This document shows positions 12,261-24,206 of a stretch of 64,000 nucleotides of DNA, piece after piece; the first letter of the stretch is position 1, and every line of letters starts with the position of its first letter. Source of the stretch: Athripsodes cinereus (lineage: Eukaryota; Arthropoda; Insecta; Trichoptera; Leptoceridae); contig OX388313.1 of the NCBI GenBank assembly GCA_947579605.1, positions 682,001-746,000 of the forward strand, read 5' to 3'. The notes under the pieces were generated by a model. That model had not been told where the DNA came from and did no database searches. It saw only the letters and a list, made by a program, of their open reading frames with translations. The position numbers were made by a program, and so were the translations under genes.

Positions 12261-15200
12261 AATTTAAAATGTTTTTTGTCACATTTTCGTAAAGTAACCG
12301 AGTGGAATTTTTGTATTAGAACAACTTGGTTTTTAGCATTTGTGTAAATATTTAATCGAGCTGTTTTCATATCACACTTTCATCCAGTCAATCTGCAACT
12401 TTTACTATTTGGGACCAAGCAGTTTATAGATATACATTTCATTACACAAAGTATAGAGATTACGCCTGGTGCACCATTCAGACATAATGAGTCGTAGTTA
12501 CGAATGAAAAATTTCAAATGAGCTTTACGCTCAGAGCGAACAAGTTTAATTAATAATAAGGGGATTCAAAATAAGTTTTATATATCGCAGACATTCCTGA
12601 GTGCGTTGCGAAAGATATCTGAAAGAAATTAACGTAATTTTGACCAAAATTCAAGATTAAAGTCTTGCTGTTTTAACTTAGTCTTTACAATAAAAGCATA
12701 TCGCTTACATAGTGAGTGTGTGAGGTAAAATAAGTTACTAAAACTGTTTTTGAGGTATCTTTCCTTTTTACACTTTTGGAATGAAGTGTATTTATTATGG
12801 TTTATACAAAAATTAAGCATAAGTTAGTGATTTTTAAATATATATATATATATATTATATTAAAACGTATACTCTTTTTCCCATCTGTTGCTTTCACAGT
12901 GTTTGTATAGTGCACTTATTAAGGGGTAAGGAAAGAGGACGTTATCGTCACGGCGCATTGTGTGTTGTTGATGTTTAATAATTATTATTATTGCGTATTA
13001 GTGCGCGTCAACGTGTAATGGATAAAATAATTGCAATACCAGACATTGTGATAGAGAAAATGAAACAATATTCAACATGTTATTGTATTATTATTATAAT
13101 TATTATGAAAGTGCATAAATTTTATATGATGAATTTTAATGATGTCAAAGATTGTAATAAGCGTGTGAATGAAAGAGTGTTATGGTACGCGAATATATGT
13201 TTTGGTGTGTGAATGAATGTTATGGCATGTGAATGAATGTTGTGGCTAGTGTTTGAATGATTGTGACGACATTGGATTTTATTATTGCATTATTTTTTTT
13301 TCTTGTATTATATTGATGGTAGTGTATCACAATGTATTGCCTTGATGATTGAAACCTCACAGCTAACGTTAAATTTAAAATATTTAAAAAATAAAAACAC
13401 CAAGAAATTAATATTCCTCAAACACCATAGTATTGTTGATAGTGCATCCGGGGTTGTTTAGTCCGCTTAATTATACCTGGTGCGTTATTATACAATGCAA
13501 TTGTAATTTGTTGACGCATTAAAAGTTGCCTACGCACAACTGCGATTATTGGCAATGTGTTGAATCATAATAGGCTTAATTATTACAAGGAGTACAAATG
13601 AATGTCTTAGATTTAGAATAAATATAATTTCCTCTTGACGTAATTAAATCATAAACCAATGTTGAGTTACCTATCGCGCCTACAATACAGCTGTTGCTAC
13701 ACTTGGATTTGTACTGTTTTTTTTTTAATAAATCACCCGATTAAGACATTTTTATTCTTGCAGTTTTGCACTGTATTAAATACATAGTGTTGGATAGAGA
13801 ATCGCCTATTGTTTTTGAATATAAATATTACGAACGCGAGTTGTAGTTGGGTTTTATATTATCGTTATAATTGCATAATGGAGATGAGGAGATGTCGTTG
13901 TCGTCAATAAGACATACACAAACAAGGTAGTCCCCAATTCAAGCATAATGCATTCAATATTTGATTTTTAAGATTGACAAATTTTAATATTTATCGTTGC
14001 CTTTGCAAATAAAATTTTAGGATAAAATGGGAAACAAGAGTGAGTGTAGTATGAGAATTGCAGACTATCCTTCTTATTAATATTTATTATCAAGAGAAAC
14101 GACATTCATAACTAGATTCAGGGAGTCGTTAGCATTCTGGAATCAGCCCTCGCTTGTTTGTACAAATATTTATATGAATCGTTGTCTGTTGTCGGGGCCG
14201 TTTACAAGATGCTAGGACCATTTCCTAATCGTGTGGATCCTCTCGTTTTGTTAATTAATTAATTACATACACAAAAGTGGATAAGTAGAATTTGTATATT
14301 ATCGTAGATTAATTTAATTGTTAGGTGTAATGATTATTTAATTATCAGAAAAGAATAAATCATGGTGCAGTATTGTTTCGACAATATGTCACATTTGATA
14401 GCAATAATGTTTTGAGTTCACTGTGGCCCAAACATATATATTTTATTAATAATATCACACACACACATACACACATATTGATACAAAAGGCTTTATCGGT
14501 CTTCCATCGTCATTGACCAAGAGAGATCTCTTCAATAACATTATCGATATTTTTGCTTATTGTGTTTCGTTCTGTCTATATGCAGCGCATTGGTCACATA
14601 ACTGTTAGGTTGCGCGGACTTAATTAAAGAGTAAAAATAATATTATAAAATTGTTTTATCACAAATTTATAATTAGCAAATATTATTATTGATACGGCAA
14701 AGTGTTACAATGCTTGAAGCTTTCTAGTGCCAAATAGCCAAAATATTTTATAAATATATTTAATATATATGTGTATATCGGGAGTTCCTATGTGTTTTTG
14801 TGTAAACGTGGAGATAACCAGCAAGCAATATGTATGTATAATGTAAAGGACGGTGTGATTTTGACGAAAGGGAATTGAATGCTGTCACATTAGCGATGTT
14901 GGAAATATATTATTTTTGTGGCATATAAGTTGTATTAAAAATGTATTTAAGAGAACTACTATTGCCTTATATTTCAATATATTATTATTTCTTCTCAACA
15001 GCATGTCGTGCAATGCATATAACAATGACATGATATTTATATATATACATATAATTATTATTACATATGATTGTATTGCATTATATGGCGCACCTCACCT
15101 TGTTATGTTAAAATAGTGTTAATATAATCACCTTTGTGTGTGCCGAGTTGTCGTTTGTTAACCTTGATACAACCAAAGAATGAGAAGAAGTCTGTTATTG

Positions 15201-15367
15201 GTTTATTGCAATAATTACCTGCGATAAATGTATATTTTTAAAATACCCTGCAAATCAGCAAATCTCAAAACACCACAATCAGTTGTAATATGAAGCAATT
15301 TTGAGTTTTGAACAATTCATAAATTATCTCGTATATCACTTTTAAAAGAGTGGACGGTCTTTAGATC

Positions 15368-15440
15368 ATTCCTACGTCACACGGCATCTCCCACTAGTGG
15401 AATAACCAGTGAACTAACTGCATATAACTGTCGATAACTC
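15368..15440 (+). repeat. cggcatatcccac family relic
   Basis: Contains cacggcatctcccac, then a ccag and aactgcatataa block in the order found in the better copies at 46652 and 63150. Truncated. Confidence 0.55.
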
Positions 15441-16154
15441 TCCTAAAGATAGTGTTCACAAATTATTACTATAATTTTCCTTCTACTATATTGAACGCAT
15501 CTATTGTGTCGTCTACATGTTAGCACATAAATAAGTATTAAGAATCTCAAAAATATATTTGTTTATCGATTAAAAAGAATTACACTACCCCACTCTTGGC
15601 TACTTTTAAGTGTTTGAATGCAAATTTTATATATTTATTATTACGGAAGCAATACTTCTAAATACACAATTTTTTCTGAATGTACTTAATATGTATTACA
15701 AAATATATAATTTCTATCTCTGGTACATCTCTCAACATCAGGACATTCCATCACAATTAATTTCATTGAATATAACGCCGAGTTCTAAGAGTATTGAATT
15801 TTGCCTTATTGTTATCAGAATTTGGTGTTTCTACATCATTTCTTAAGTTCTCCTTTTGCAGTATTAATGTGTTGAGTTTTATAGAAGAAATTTTAAAACC
15901 AATTTTCGTGAAAGTATTGGTCAAATCATTTAATTGAAGATGAAAATGCAACTTATACCGAGTTCTAGTAAAAATGGCTGTCTTATTTTTAAGACTACTC
16001 TTGTCTATGATTCCAAAAATATTAGACAATGAATTGTCCTGCATACATACTCATGTTATTATTCATCAATTTAACATCAATCTAAAATTTCATTGTAATA
16101 CTGAGCGAGACAAATGCTTAAAATAAACACAAATTTATATTTCTAATTTCCAAG

Positions 16155-16337
16155 AACTACGTGGCTTAACCACGTGGATCAAATTCTCAAAAACGGTCGC
16201 GTGTTAAGTAAGAGGAATCGGCGTGCATGTATGAGAAACTGGATGAATGTAGAGGAAGCGAAAGAAGTATGTAAGGATAGATTGACATGGTGTTCCGTTC
16301 TCTCTGCTTACCCCACCTGGGACACGGCGTGAGGGTA
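16155..16337 (+). repeat. LINE 3' end (MRNWMNVEEAK family), left part of interrupted copy
   Basis: In frame it reads CMRNWMNVEEAKEVCKDRLT, then SVLSAYPTWDTA and a stop. This is the conserved C-terminal end of a LINE reverse-transcriptase protein. The copy is interrupted right after the stop by the RNase H LINE at 16338-17176. Confidence 0.75.
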
Positions 16338-17176
16338 TTTATTTATTTATTAATTGGGGTGAAATATGCACCGCGACCTATAAGATCTATTGTACTCCCC
16401 CTACTCAGCTTTCCCGGTGTTGCCCGTCAAAGCACACCCTCAAGTCCCAGACATCTAATGAAGTCTAGGATCTTGAGGGGGTCCAAGGTGTGGAGAGATT
16501 CCACTTCTACCCAGTGTCTACCTAGGGCTTTGATTCTTGCGAATACCACGGCATTGCATTCCGCTAGGAGATGTCGAGGAGTCTCGGCCTCTTCTTCACA
16601 AAATCTACAAGTACCGTCTTCTTCAAGTCCCAGTTTGCGTAGGTGTTCCCTGAGCTTGCCGTGACCCGTTAGGAAGCCTGTTATTGCTTAGAGACTTGTT
16701 TTACTTAGGTTAGTGCATACCTTGGCTCTTCCGAAGTTATATCCTCCGAGTAGTTCCTTGGCTTGCCTAAGCCTAGGGAGATTTTTCCATAATTCGTTTC
16801 TTTCTTGTCTCCCTTTCTTTTTAATTTCCTCTTGGAAAAACGTATGTCCCAAACCACAGAATGGTTCTGGTCCATAGAGTTGCGTTGCCGCACCCTTTCT
16901 TGCCAGCTTATCAGCTCGTTCATTGCCCTCTACCCCGATGTGTCCGGGTACCCAAAGGAGGGTGACTTTATTCTTCTTGCCTAACTCGTTAAGTTTGAGG
17001 AGGCATGTCCAAACCATCTTGGAGTTGATGATGTTTGAACCCAATGCTTTAATAGCTGCTTGACTGTCAGATAGTATAGCTATATGTTGCTTACTGTATC
17101 CTCTGTCGAGATTGAACTGGATACATCTTTCCAAAGCATATACTTCTGCTTGGAAGACACTTGGGAATTTTCCCAT
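16338..17176 (-). pseudogene. 5'-truncated LINE with RNase H domain (I/R1/Jockey group), broken
   Basis: On the minus strand 17176 to about 16400 translates to an RNase H domain followed by a Cys/His C-terminal region. Visible RNase H features are FQAEVYALE (Glu), LSDSQAA (Asp), WVPGHIGVEGNERADKLAR (His, Asp). The first catalytic Asp (usual TDGS block) is missing because the element starts downstream of it. After KTSL a TAA at about 16690 interrupts the frame; it then continues ITGFLTGHGKLREHL and CRFCEEEAETPRHLLAEC, a CCHC-like end. An AT-rich aaataaataaat tail faces 16338. A direct repeat ggcgtgagggtat at 16325-16337 and about 17177-17189 is the likely target-site duplication. Confidence 0.88.
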
Positions 17177-17189
17177 TGGCGTGAGGGTA

Positions 17190-19290
17190 TAGTATAGTAG
17201 TATTTCTAATTAAAATTTAAATTCACACATTTACAAAAACAATATTTATCTCTTGACACCGCATTCTTTGTGGGGTAGTCGAGGGGATAGAATGTCAATT
17301 TGACTTGTTCTTGCACACCACTTTACTTACTCCACATTTATACTGCAGATGCTCATGTATGCACGTCAATTTCTGTAGCTCAACATGCAGCCTTATTGAG
17401 AATTTGACTTTGTACTATTCAACAGTCATTTGATGAAATATTTACATCATTCAATAGCAACTAATGTAACTGAATGAATATAATATGTGCGAAACATTTT
17501 AAGCACTTTTGTCTTGCTACAGTATTGTTAATACATAGTTTTAAAAATATTTTGTGTACATATAAAAATAATAAGGCGATGAAAAAAGATGGAACGAATA
17601 GAAAAGGAGTGTTGTTGAGTATTATATATTATATATCCTGTAGGGGATGAACGAATGTGGTGAACAGTAGGTAATATTGAAATTAATAAATTATATGATG
17701 AAGTGTATATTGTTGTAAAATAAAATGGAAACAAATTAGACATACGTAAAATGCAGTACGATCGAGTGTAGATGTGCAAAAGGCAACCAGGATATAAAAA
17801 ATTATAATTGTTTGATAATAGGCTCTCCTACTTAAGGGATAATATCTCTACTATTCTATTTATGTGTGTTCTGGTTGTTTTCTGTATTTCTTTACACTCG
17901 GTCATCTACCAACAAGTGCGCTACACCTCGTGGTATATAATAATTATTAATTAATATAGTAGCGATAGTAGTTGTTGTATTTGGTAGTGTGTACGATGAT
18001 GACGACGTGTGTGGTGTGTGCGTGCAGATGGGGCCAAAACATTTTATTATTGTAATAACGTAAAACAAAAAACAAACAAAATATTTATATATAGCAATTA
18101 TTATTAATAATAATAATAGACCTTCATAATTTATACATTACGATGATAAATAATTTGTGAACGACTCGTGTCTAAGCGTACGTGTTGTGTGTATGTATAT
18201 ATAAAAAAGGTTCGAGGACGACGCACTGCACTTTGTTATGTAACTGCGTACATATGTACGTCATTATAAAAATTACTACTACAGCTATTATCAAAGCGAG
18301 CGTGGACATGAGCAAACATTTTGTGCTTTGACCGCCGATTGTTCAAATGATTAACAATACATACTTTTTTCTTTGCCGACAAAAATTATTAGATTTGTTG
18401 ATTTTATCAATCCGTATTATAATAAATGTTTCTCTATGAAATTTTTTGAGCTTAAATCTACTACCAAACCAAAAGCTTAGTTTAGGACTTCATGTTTGTA
18501 CATGCAAAGCTGATCTAAATTTAGTTTTTGTCAACAAAAAAGATAGTAGATTTGCACATTTGAAATTATCGGCCGACATTAAAAAATGTTTGTTGTATGG
18601 CTTTGTGTTTGTTTTTACTATTTTGTACATATATAATATGAAATATTTATTAGTTGTTATGTCAATTTTAGGTAATTGGGATATGTTATATATTATTAGT
18701 AACATTATACATACTGTGTGTAAATATACTGTACTCTGCTGTGTAGCATGTAAGTCTCATAAATATATATATATATATATAAATATAGCGTTGTATTATT
18801 GATTTGAGAATAATCATAATATTATATTGTATTGTAGTAATAATAATTATAAAGTGTTTATATACGAGTATATTATATTATATATATAGTGTAAAGTGAT
18901 TCTTTATTCATTAATTAATTGGTTAATATTTAATATATTATTATTATTGTAATTTTATTTGTAAAATTAATACGATGAATTTATTGTGTAACCCCTGAGA
19001 GTGTTTGAGTGGCTGCTGATGACAATTTGCATCTCACGCGCACACGCGGGTTGTGTTGAGGTGTAAGGATGTCTGCACTGCCCCTCCTTGCCACCCTCGG
19101 GGAGCAATCAATAGAGAAATCATTCATTAATAAATCAAGTTGATATTAATGTAACTTTATATAAATAAATAATTATACATACGTTTTAGGAAAATTATCA
19201 ATAAAAAATATTACATACAAATTATATCTCCTTGTTTTACTTTTTCTCATTTACTTACCTTTAAGAATAATTTAAATACTATCTCTGTAG
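17190..19290. other. AT-rich non-coding stretch
   Basis: No coding exon seen. Contains TA microsatellites (about 18760-18785), a GC-richer patch at 19000-19110 and an AATAAA at 19129-19134 that could be a distal poly(A) signal. The longest open frame (118 codons at 18446-18802) is AT-driven. Confidence 0.5.
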
Positions 19291-19609
19291 AACTCTGAGT
19301 CTTATTTATAAACTATAGAAGAAACTTGTAAGAACTTTTAATGTTATTAGAACAAAAACTCAGGACTCGGATATTATTAGAATATCTGAAGATAATAATA
19401 ATTATACACTCAAGGAGACTATGGATGGTGTTAGAACAATTGCAATAGAAACTCGAGAATAGAACTCTGGGTGTTATTAGAAAAACTACAATAAAACACC
19501 AGAAGAACTCGGAGGTGATATTAGAACAATTGCAATAAAATCTTAGGATATTTATCTACAAGAGAATCATATTAGAACTTTGGATATTAATATCATAACT
19601 CTGATAAAC
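19291..19609 (+). repeat. Degenerate tandem array, left half
   Basis: Imprecise units of roughly 45 bp share aactctgggtgttattaga, then acaattgcaatagaa. At least six are recognisable. The array resumes after the piggyBac relic at 21902, so it predates that insertion. Confidence 0.6.
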
Positions 19610-21901
19610 TTAACCGTTTGAGTGCCAATCGTCGATTATTCTTGCGAAGATTGCCAATCGTCTATTTTCGACGATCGCAACAATCGGAGTTCAAACTGCG
19701 TGCACGCCATTAGTTTCATGCTACCATTCGTGAATATTATCTTAATTCATTCATAATAGTTTTAAAAACATAACTTAATTAGATTTTTTCGTATTTGTTT
19801 CGTTTTTCGAAAATTATATAATTATTATGTCGCGAAGTGAGTCGTCAGAAATGTCTGATAGCGGAAACGACGATTTTGATAACTAACTACTCTAGTAGTT
19901 ATATTGAGAGTGGCACAAACGATAACATACTGGGCCGGGCTGCGAAGATCACCAACAATTTGCGCATATTGTAAGAAGAGTGTCCACGCAGGTTGTGCGG
20001 GAAAACATAATATGTGTCGCTGAGTTACGAAATCCGCTATAACACATTTTTGTAATACGGAGAAAATCGATAAAAACTATTATTTAAGTATTAAGCAAAC
20101 TTTTTTGAAATAAAATAACTTTATTTATTGTAAGATTGGTGTAACAATTTATTTTTAAAATAAATATTGTGATTAAATAAAAAAAGACGGTTCATTTTGT
20201 ATAAATAAAATTTCACGTGTCGGCTTTTGATAGGCACATGATGTTAAAGCGGGTTTCGTAAGACACACAGGATGATATAGTGGATTTTGTTAGAACTACA
20301 TTTAAGTGCAACATGATAATTTATTCCAGTGGCGTCAATAAATTAAAATGCTTATATTTTATTTTAACAATTATTTTTTTATATAAATAAAGCATGAGTA
20401 TTTATATTCCAATAAAAACGTAAATTTAAATGAAATCACAAAATACGTTTTATTACTTGCTTTTTTCTACAGAAAATGTAATATTTTCGAAACTTGAGGA
20501 AATTGTTGCCGTATGTAGAATTATTTTTTGGTCACCAAATTTTTCAAAAACTTTTTTTATAGGAAAAAAATTGCAACTATCAAACATAAGCGGCCCCACC
20601 CGTTGTTGAGTAATATGTACGAAACTTTAGGAAATTTATATTCGAAGTAAATTTTATTTTTGGCGGCAAAAAAATAAAACCATCAAAAACAAAATCTAAT
20701 TCAAATGTAAATTGGCCCCACCCGTTTTCGAGTATTTTTTCCCTTAGAAAAGTTTTGTATTCGAATTAGATTTTATTTTTGCCGGTTTTATTTTATTTTT
20801 GTCGGCAAAATAAATACGTCTTATTAAGTACCGAAAGGCATACAATTTTAGTTTTGATTATACAACTTACAAAAAAAAGTGATTTTAAACATCAAGTAAG
20901 AATTCGCATTACGTGAAAGAAATGATAATCTATATTGTACATAAAAAAATTGATGACTTTGGCTAAGGCACAAAAATGTTTCGGAGACATTTTATTTATT
21001 ATGCATATATTTTTTTATGCAGATTTATTTTCAATAAATGATAATATACCTGAATTATTTCATCATAATAATATTTATTTTTATTTCATAAATAGCATGA
21101 TAAAAAAAAGTGTTCACCTATGTCACATCAGAACTGCGCGCCACTGAATAAATACAGCAAAACGCACGAAATTCACTCAAAATATGTCAATATTTACTTA
21201 CCGTTTTTGGCATTGTAAGTAAACTTTTCAACTTCCTGTATGACTTATCTTTTTCCTTTCTCTATTTTCTTTAGATTTTTTAACAATAAAATCTTGATTA
21301 CTCATTATGAATCAGTTTAAATTGCAATTATTTAAGAGAACCCAGAACGCCAAACTCACCAGATAAGAACAATTTTGTACCGGCGGCCATATTGATTTTT
21401 TGAAAATACTGGACTCTTATTGGTTGGTTGTGTTATAGGGGATATTGAAAGGGACATTAAGTGATATAGTGGGATTCGTTTCTCAACCTCGTTTTATTTA
21501 TTTTTTTCTGAAAAAATGGTGAATGCTTTCAAGTAAACAATTTTCTAAAGTTATAGACAATTCGATTACGAATCCAACGACATATATAACTCAATTTTTG
21601 TTAAAATGTGTTATAGCGGATTTCGTAACTCAGCGACACATATGTAGTTGATTTTTTTTTTCGTTTTTCATTTATCTATTTGTTTTTCACACTGAAATAA
21701 AGTGTGAATTCTTATAATCTAGTTTTATTTAGATTATTTTAATATTCCTCAATAAAACACCGAAAAAATCAACAAAATCGATAGATTTTTCACAAAGTTT
21801 GAGTATTTTTTTGGAAATGTCAGTGTTTTTAAAAAAGAAACATATTTTGGATGGCATTTTTGAAGCAGTACAAAGGAATTTTTTGGCACCCAAACGGTTA
21901 A
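19610..21901 (+). mobile_element. piggyBac-type relic flanked by TTAA, itself interrupted
   Basis: TTAA at 19610-19613 and 21898-21901 flank inverted ends ccgtttgagtgcc (19614-19626) and ggcacccaaacgg (21885-21897), 12 of 13 matching. Inside, ATG 19827 opens MSRSESSEMSDSGNDDFDN, an acidic start typical of piggyBac transposases, then stops. Positions 19961-20012 encode CAYCKKSVHAGCAGKHN, like the Cys-rich C-terminal zinc-binding end. The catalytic DDD core is gone, so this is an internally deleted, non-autonomous copy. Without the 1.63-kb insert it would be about 660 bp. Confidence 0.82.
20013..21640. mobile_element. TA-flanked element with 38-bp perfect terminal inverted repeats, nested in piggyBac relic
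   Basis: Left end tgtgtcgctgagttacgaaa at 20013 and right end tttcgtaactcagcgacaca ending at 21640 are perfect inverted repeats over 38 bp. TA at 20011-20012 and 21641-21642 is the apparent duplication, as for Tc1/mariner-type elements. Variant copies of the subterminal motif (gcgggtttcgtaag, atagtggattttgtta, tagtgggattcgt) recur inside. No transposase frame was found in its 1628 bp. The superfamily is inferred only from the TA. Confidence 0.82.
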
Positions 21902-22165
21902 TGATATTTTCACATTAACATAATCTGTTGATGTGAAAGCAATATTATGGCTAAAAACTTTTTACAAATACCTAACTATAATGGAATTCTGGGGGTTTAT
22001 AGAAAAATTACAACAGAATATCAGGAAAACTTTGGATGTTTTTAGAACTGCAATATAATGCTGGATATCATTAAAATACCTTACTATGAAAGAAACTCAA
22101 GAAAACAGATGTTCCTCAAACTCTGGACATAATTAGAATATCTACAATAGAACTCTAGTTGGCGT
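21902..22165 (+). repeat. Degenerate tandem array, right half
   Basis: Continues the array interrupted at 19609, with units such as aactttggatgtttttagaac and aactctggacataattaga, then tacaatagaactc. Confidence 0.55.
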
Positions 22166-22838
22166 GTAATAAAATTTTTTATCAAAATAAGATTAAGTAA
22201 TTGACAACAACTCGGGTTCATACACTACATAGTGTAACTCTTAAAATATTTAAAAATCTAACAGACGCAAAAATATGCAGCTGTAAATTAACTACTTTGT
22301 TAGAAAAAACATGCATAGGGATTATTTTCTATCATAACATGATTGTAAGATTTTGTGAAGGGTATCCTTGAGTTTTATATTATGAACTCAAAAAAATTGA
22401 CTTAAAAATAAAATAATAAAAAATTGATATTTCATATTAAAATAGTTTAATATTATACACAAAATATTTTATCTGGAGACAATAATAGTATATCAGGTAT
22501 TTTTTCAACTAAACCTGGGTTACTAAACTAACATGGTAAGACATAAATAAATTAATAAATAACTTTTAATTTCTAGAAATAAATGCAAATTGTTTGAGTT
22601 TTACTTTATTTTATAAAAGATACAGTCACTTACATTTAGTTTGACAAAGACTTTGTAAGTTGAAACCAGGGGCCGTAGACAAACCATATTTAACGATCGA
22701 CTACTGGTGAACTTTTCAACAATCTACCTACATGTACCGTATAATTTTTTATTTTTTTTAAATTTTTTTAAAAATTATGCATTATTGTTGCAATTATTGT
22801 CGAAAATTCGTTTGTAGTTGATCTCCAAGTGTGTGTTT
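22166..22838. other. AT-rich intergenic DNA, nothing recognised
   Basis: No coding potential, terminal repeats or known repeat motif was recognised by eye. Confidence 0.5.
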
Positions 22839-22846
22839 GTCTAGGG

Positions 22847-23303
22847 CAATAGTTCTTAATCTTTTTGGGGGTACCGAACCACACCAGTTACATATGCATT
22901 CACGGAACCCCTCCTAATTTGAAAAATAAAATTAGATTTTTACAAATTCAAAACATGGTATATATTTATATATAGGTGTACAACATCAAACATATTAATT
23001 AATATATTTACTTCAAATCAGTGTGACTTCTGCTGTTGACATTCAAAAACAATTCAGAAATTTGCGGCTTTACCTTGACAAGTGCCACTCTCATGTCATT
23101 TTCAGTGCTCAAAACAATGTTGCCAGATGTAATATTTGGATTGTTAGAATAAACTGGAAACATTGTTTTTCAAACTTGTGATGGCAGTTTGAAGGAATTA
23201 TCGGAGTATTTTTTTCTTTTTCCAACTCCCAAAACTATCTTGCCTTTAAAATGATTTTCACCGAACCCCTGGGGTTCGATCGAACCCAGGTTAAGAACCA
23301 CTG
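22847..23303. mobile_element. hAT-type MITE with perfect 8-bp TSD
   Basis: The 457-bp element begins caatagttcttaatc and ends ggttaagaaccactg, inverted with two mismatches. The duplication gtctaggg is perfect at 22839-22846 and 23304-23311. The right end holds cccctggggttcgatcgaac. The 8-bp duplication and CAGNGGTTCTTAACC ends fit hAT. No transposase. Confidence 0.92.
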
Positions 23304-23814
23304 GTCTAGGGGGTCTAGTTACTGTACCTATTATTAAATATAGTAAATCTCAAACAGTTTCTGTTTATTTCCATAAATTAATATGGAGTTTAACAAAATA
23401 AACGTCAACTCTATCAATTAATTAATAAATAACATAAAGTATGTAACAACATCTACTTTTAAATATTATGAGAAAATAAAGAAAAAAGCAAACCATATTT
23501 TAGGTAAAGTTTTTCACATACAAATGTGATTGGCAAATGCAATGATGCGATGCAATTAAAGATTTTTTCGTGTCTTTAGGCATAAAGAAGATAAAAACCA
23601 TCAGTGCATTAACTCTTAGCACTCATAATTTATTATGTTGGATAACAGTTGACATCCAACTACTATCTTCACGACTACTATCGTCACGACTTGTATGTCG
23701 GCTGTCACCTGACAAAGTATAACATCAGGGGTGATATTTATGGAAATGAGCAAATTTTTTTCTTCCAAATATAAGCTTTAATATTACTTGAAATAATTTG
23801 GGTTCAAGAGAAGA

Positions 23815-24206
23815 GATTGCGCCATTGCGATAAACTCGCCCTCTGTATGTTTATTGTATTTAATTTAAAATGTGTTTAATATCAATGTACACATATCTTC
23901 TAAAAAATTGTTTGCAATCAGTGTACAGTAGAATTGAATAAATAAAAACATAATTTTCATACAAATTTAAATATAATTTGACTAACAACAATATGTTTGA
24001 TTTGAGAACATTATGAGTGCTAAGGGAGAGATTTATCTCTTTATAAAAGAGTTCTTAGTACAAAATAATGAAAGAATGGGTTAGTTGGAAGATATCGCTT
24101 CTGCGATAAACTCGCCCATTGCACAATATCATTTATTTGTATCACATTGTTTTATAACTTGGTAATTATGTATGCTCCTTATTGTGCAATAAAGTTTATT
24201 ATTATT
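23815..24206 (+). repeat. Two LINE-tail relics (gcgataaactcgcc family)
   Basis: Positions 23823-23950 read gcgataaactcgccctctgt followed by an AT-rich tail. Positions 24086-24206 carry a related subfamily: ttagttggaagatatcgctt, then gcgataaactcgcccatt and tgtgcaataaagtttattat. The second is almost identical to 50872-51000. Confidence 0.7.

Larger units (their letters stand above)
10916..15360. other. AT-rich, repeat-poor stretch downstream of MED13
   Basis: No gene is supported. Contents seen: T-rich runs, a 21-bp minisatellite at 11902-12006, a degenerate dispersed repeat at 12165-12260, a TA microsatellite near 12838-12858 and short direct repeats with gaatgaatgtt near 13205-13250. It could be distal 3' UTR of MED13 or intergenic DNA. 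Confidence 0.5.

Noticed and set aside
18446..18802. 118-codon plus-strand frame
   Set aside because: AT-rich with a terminal (TA)n-derived Tyr/Ile run; no domain, no splice context.
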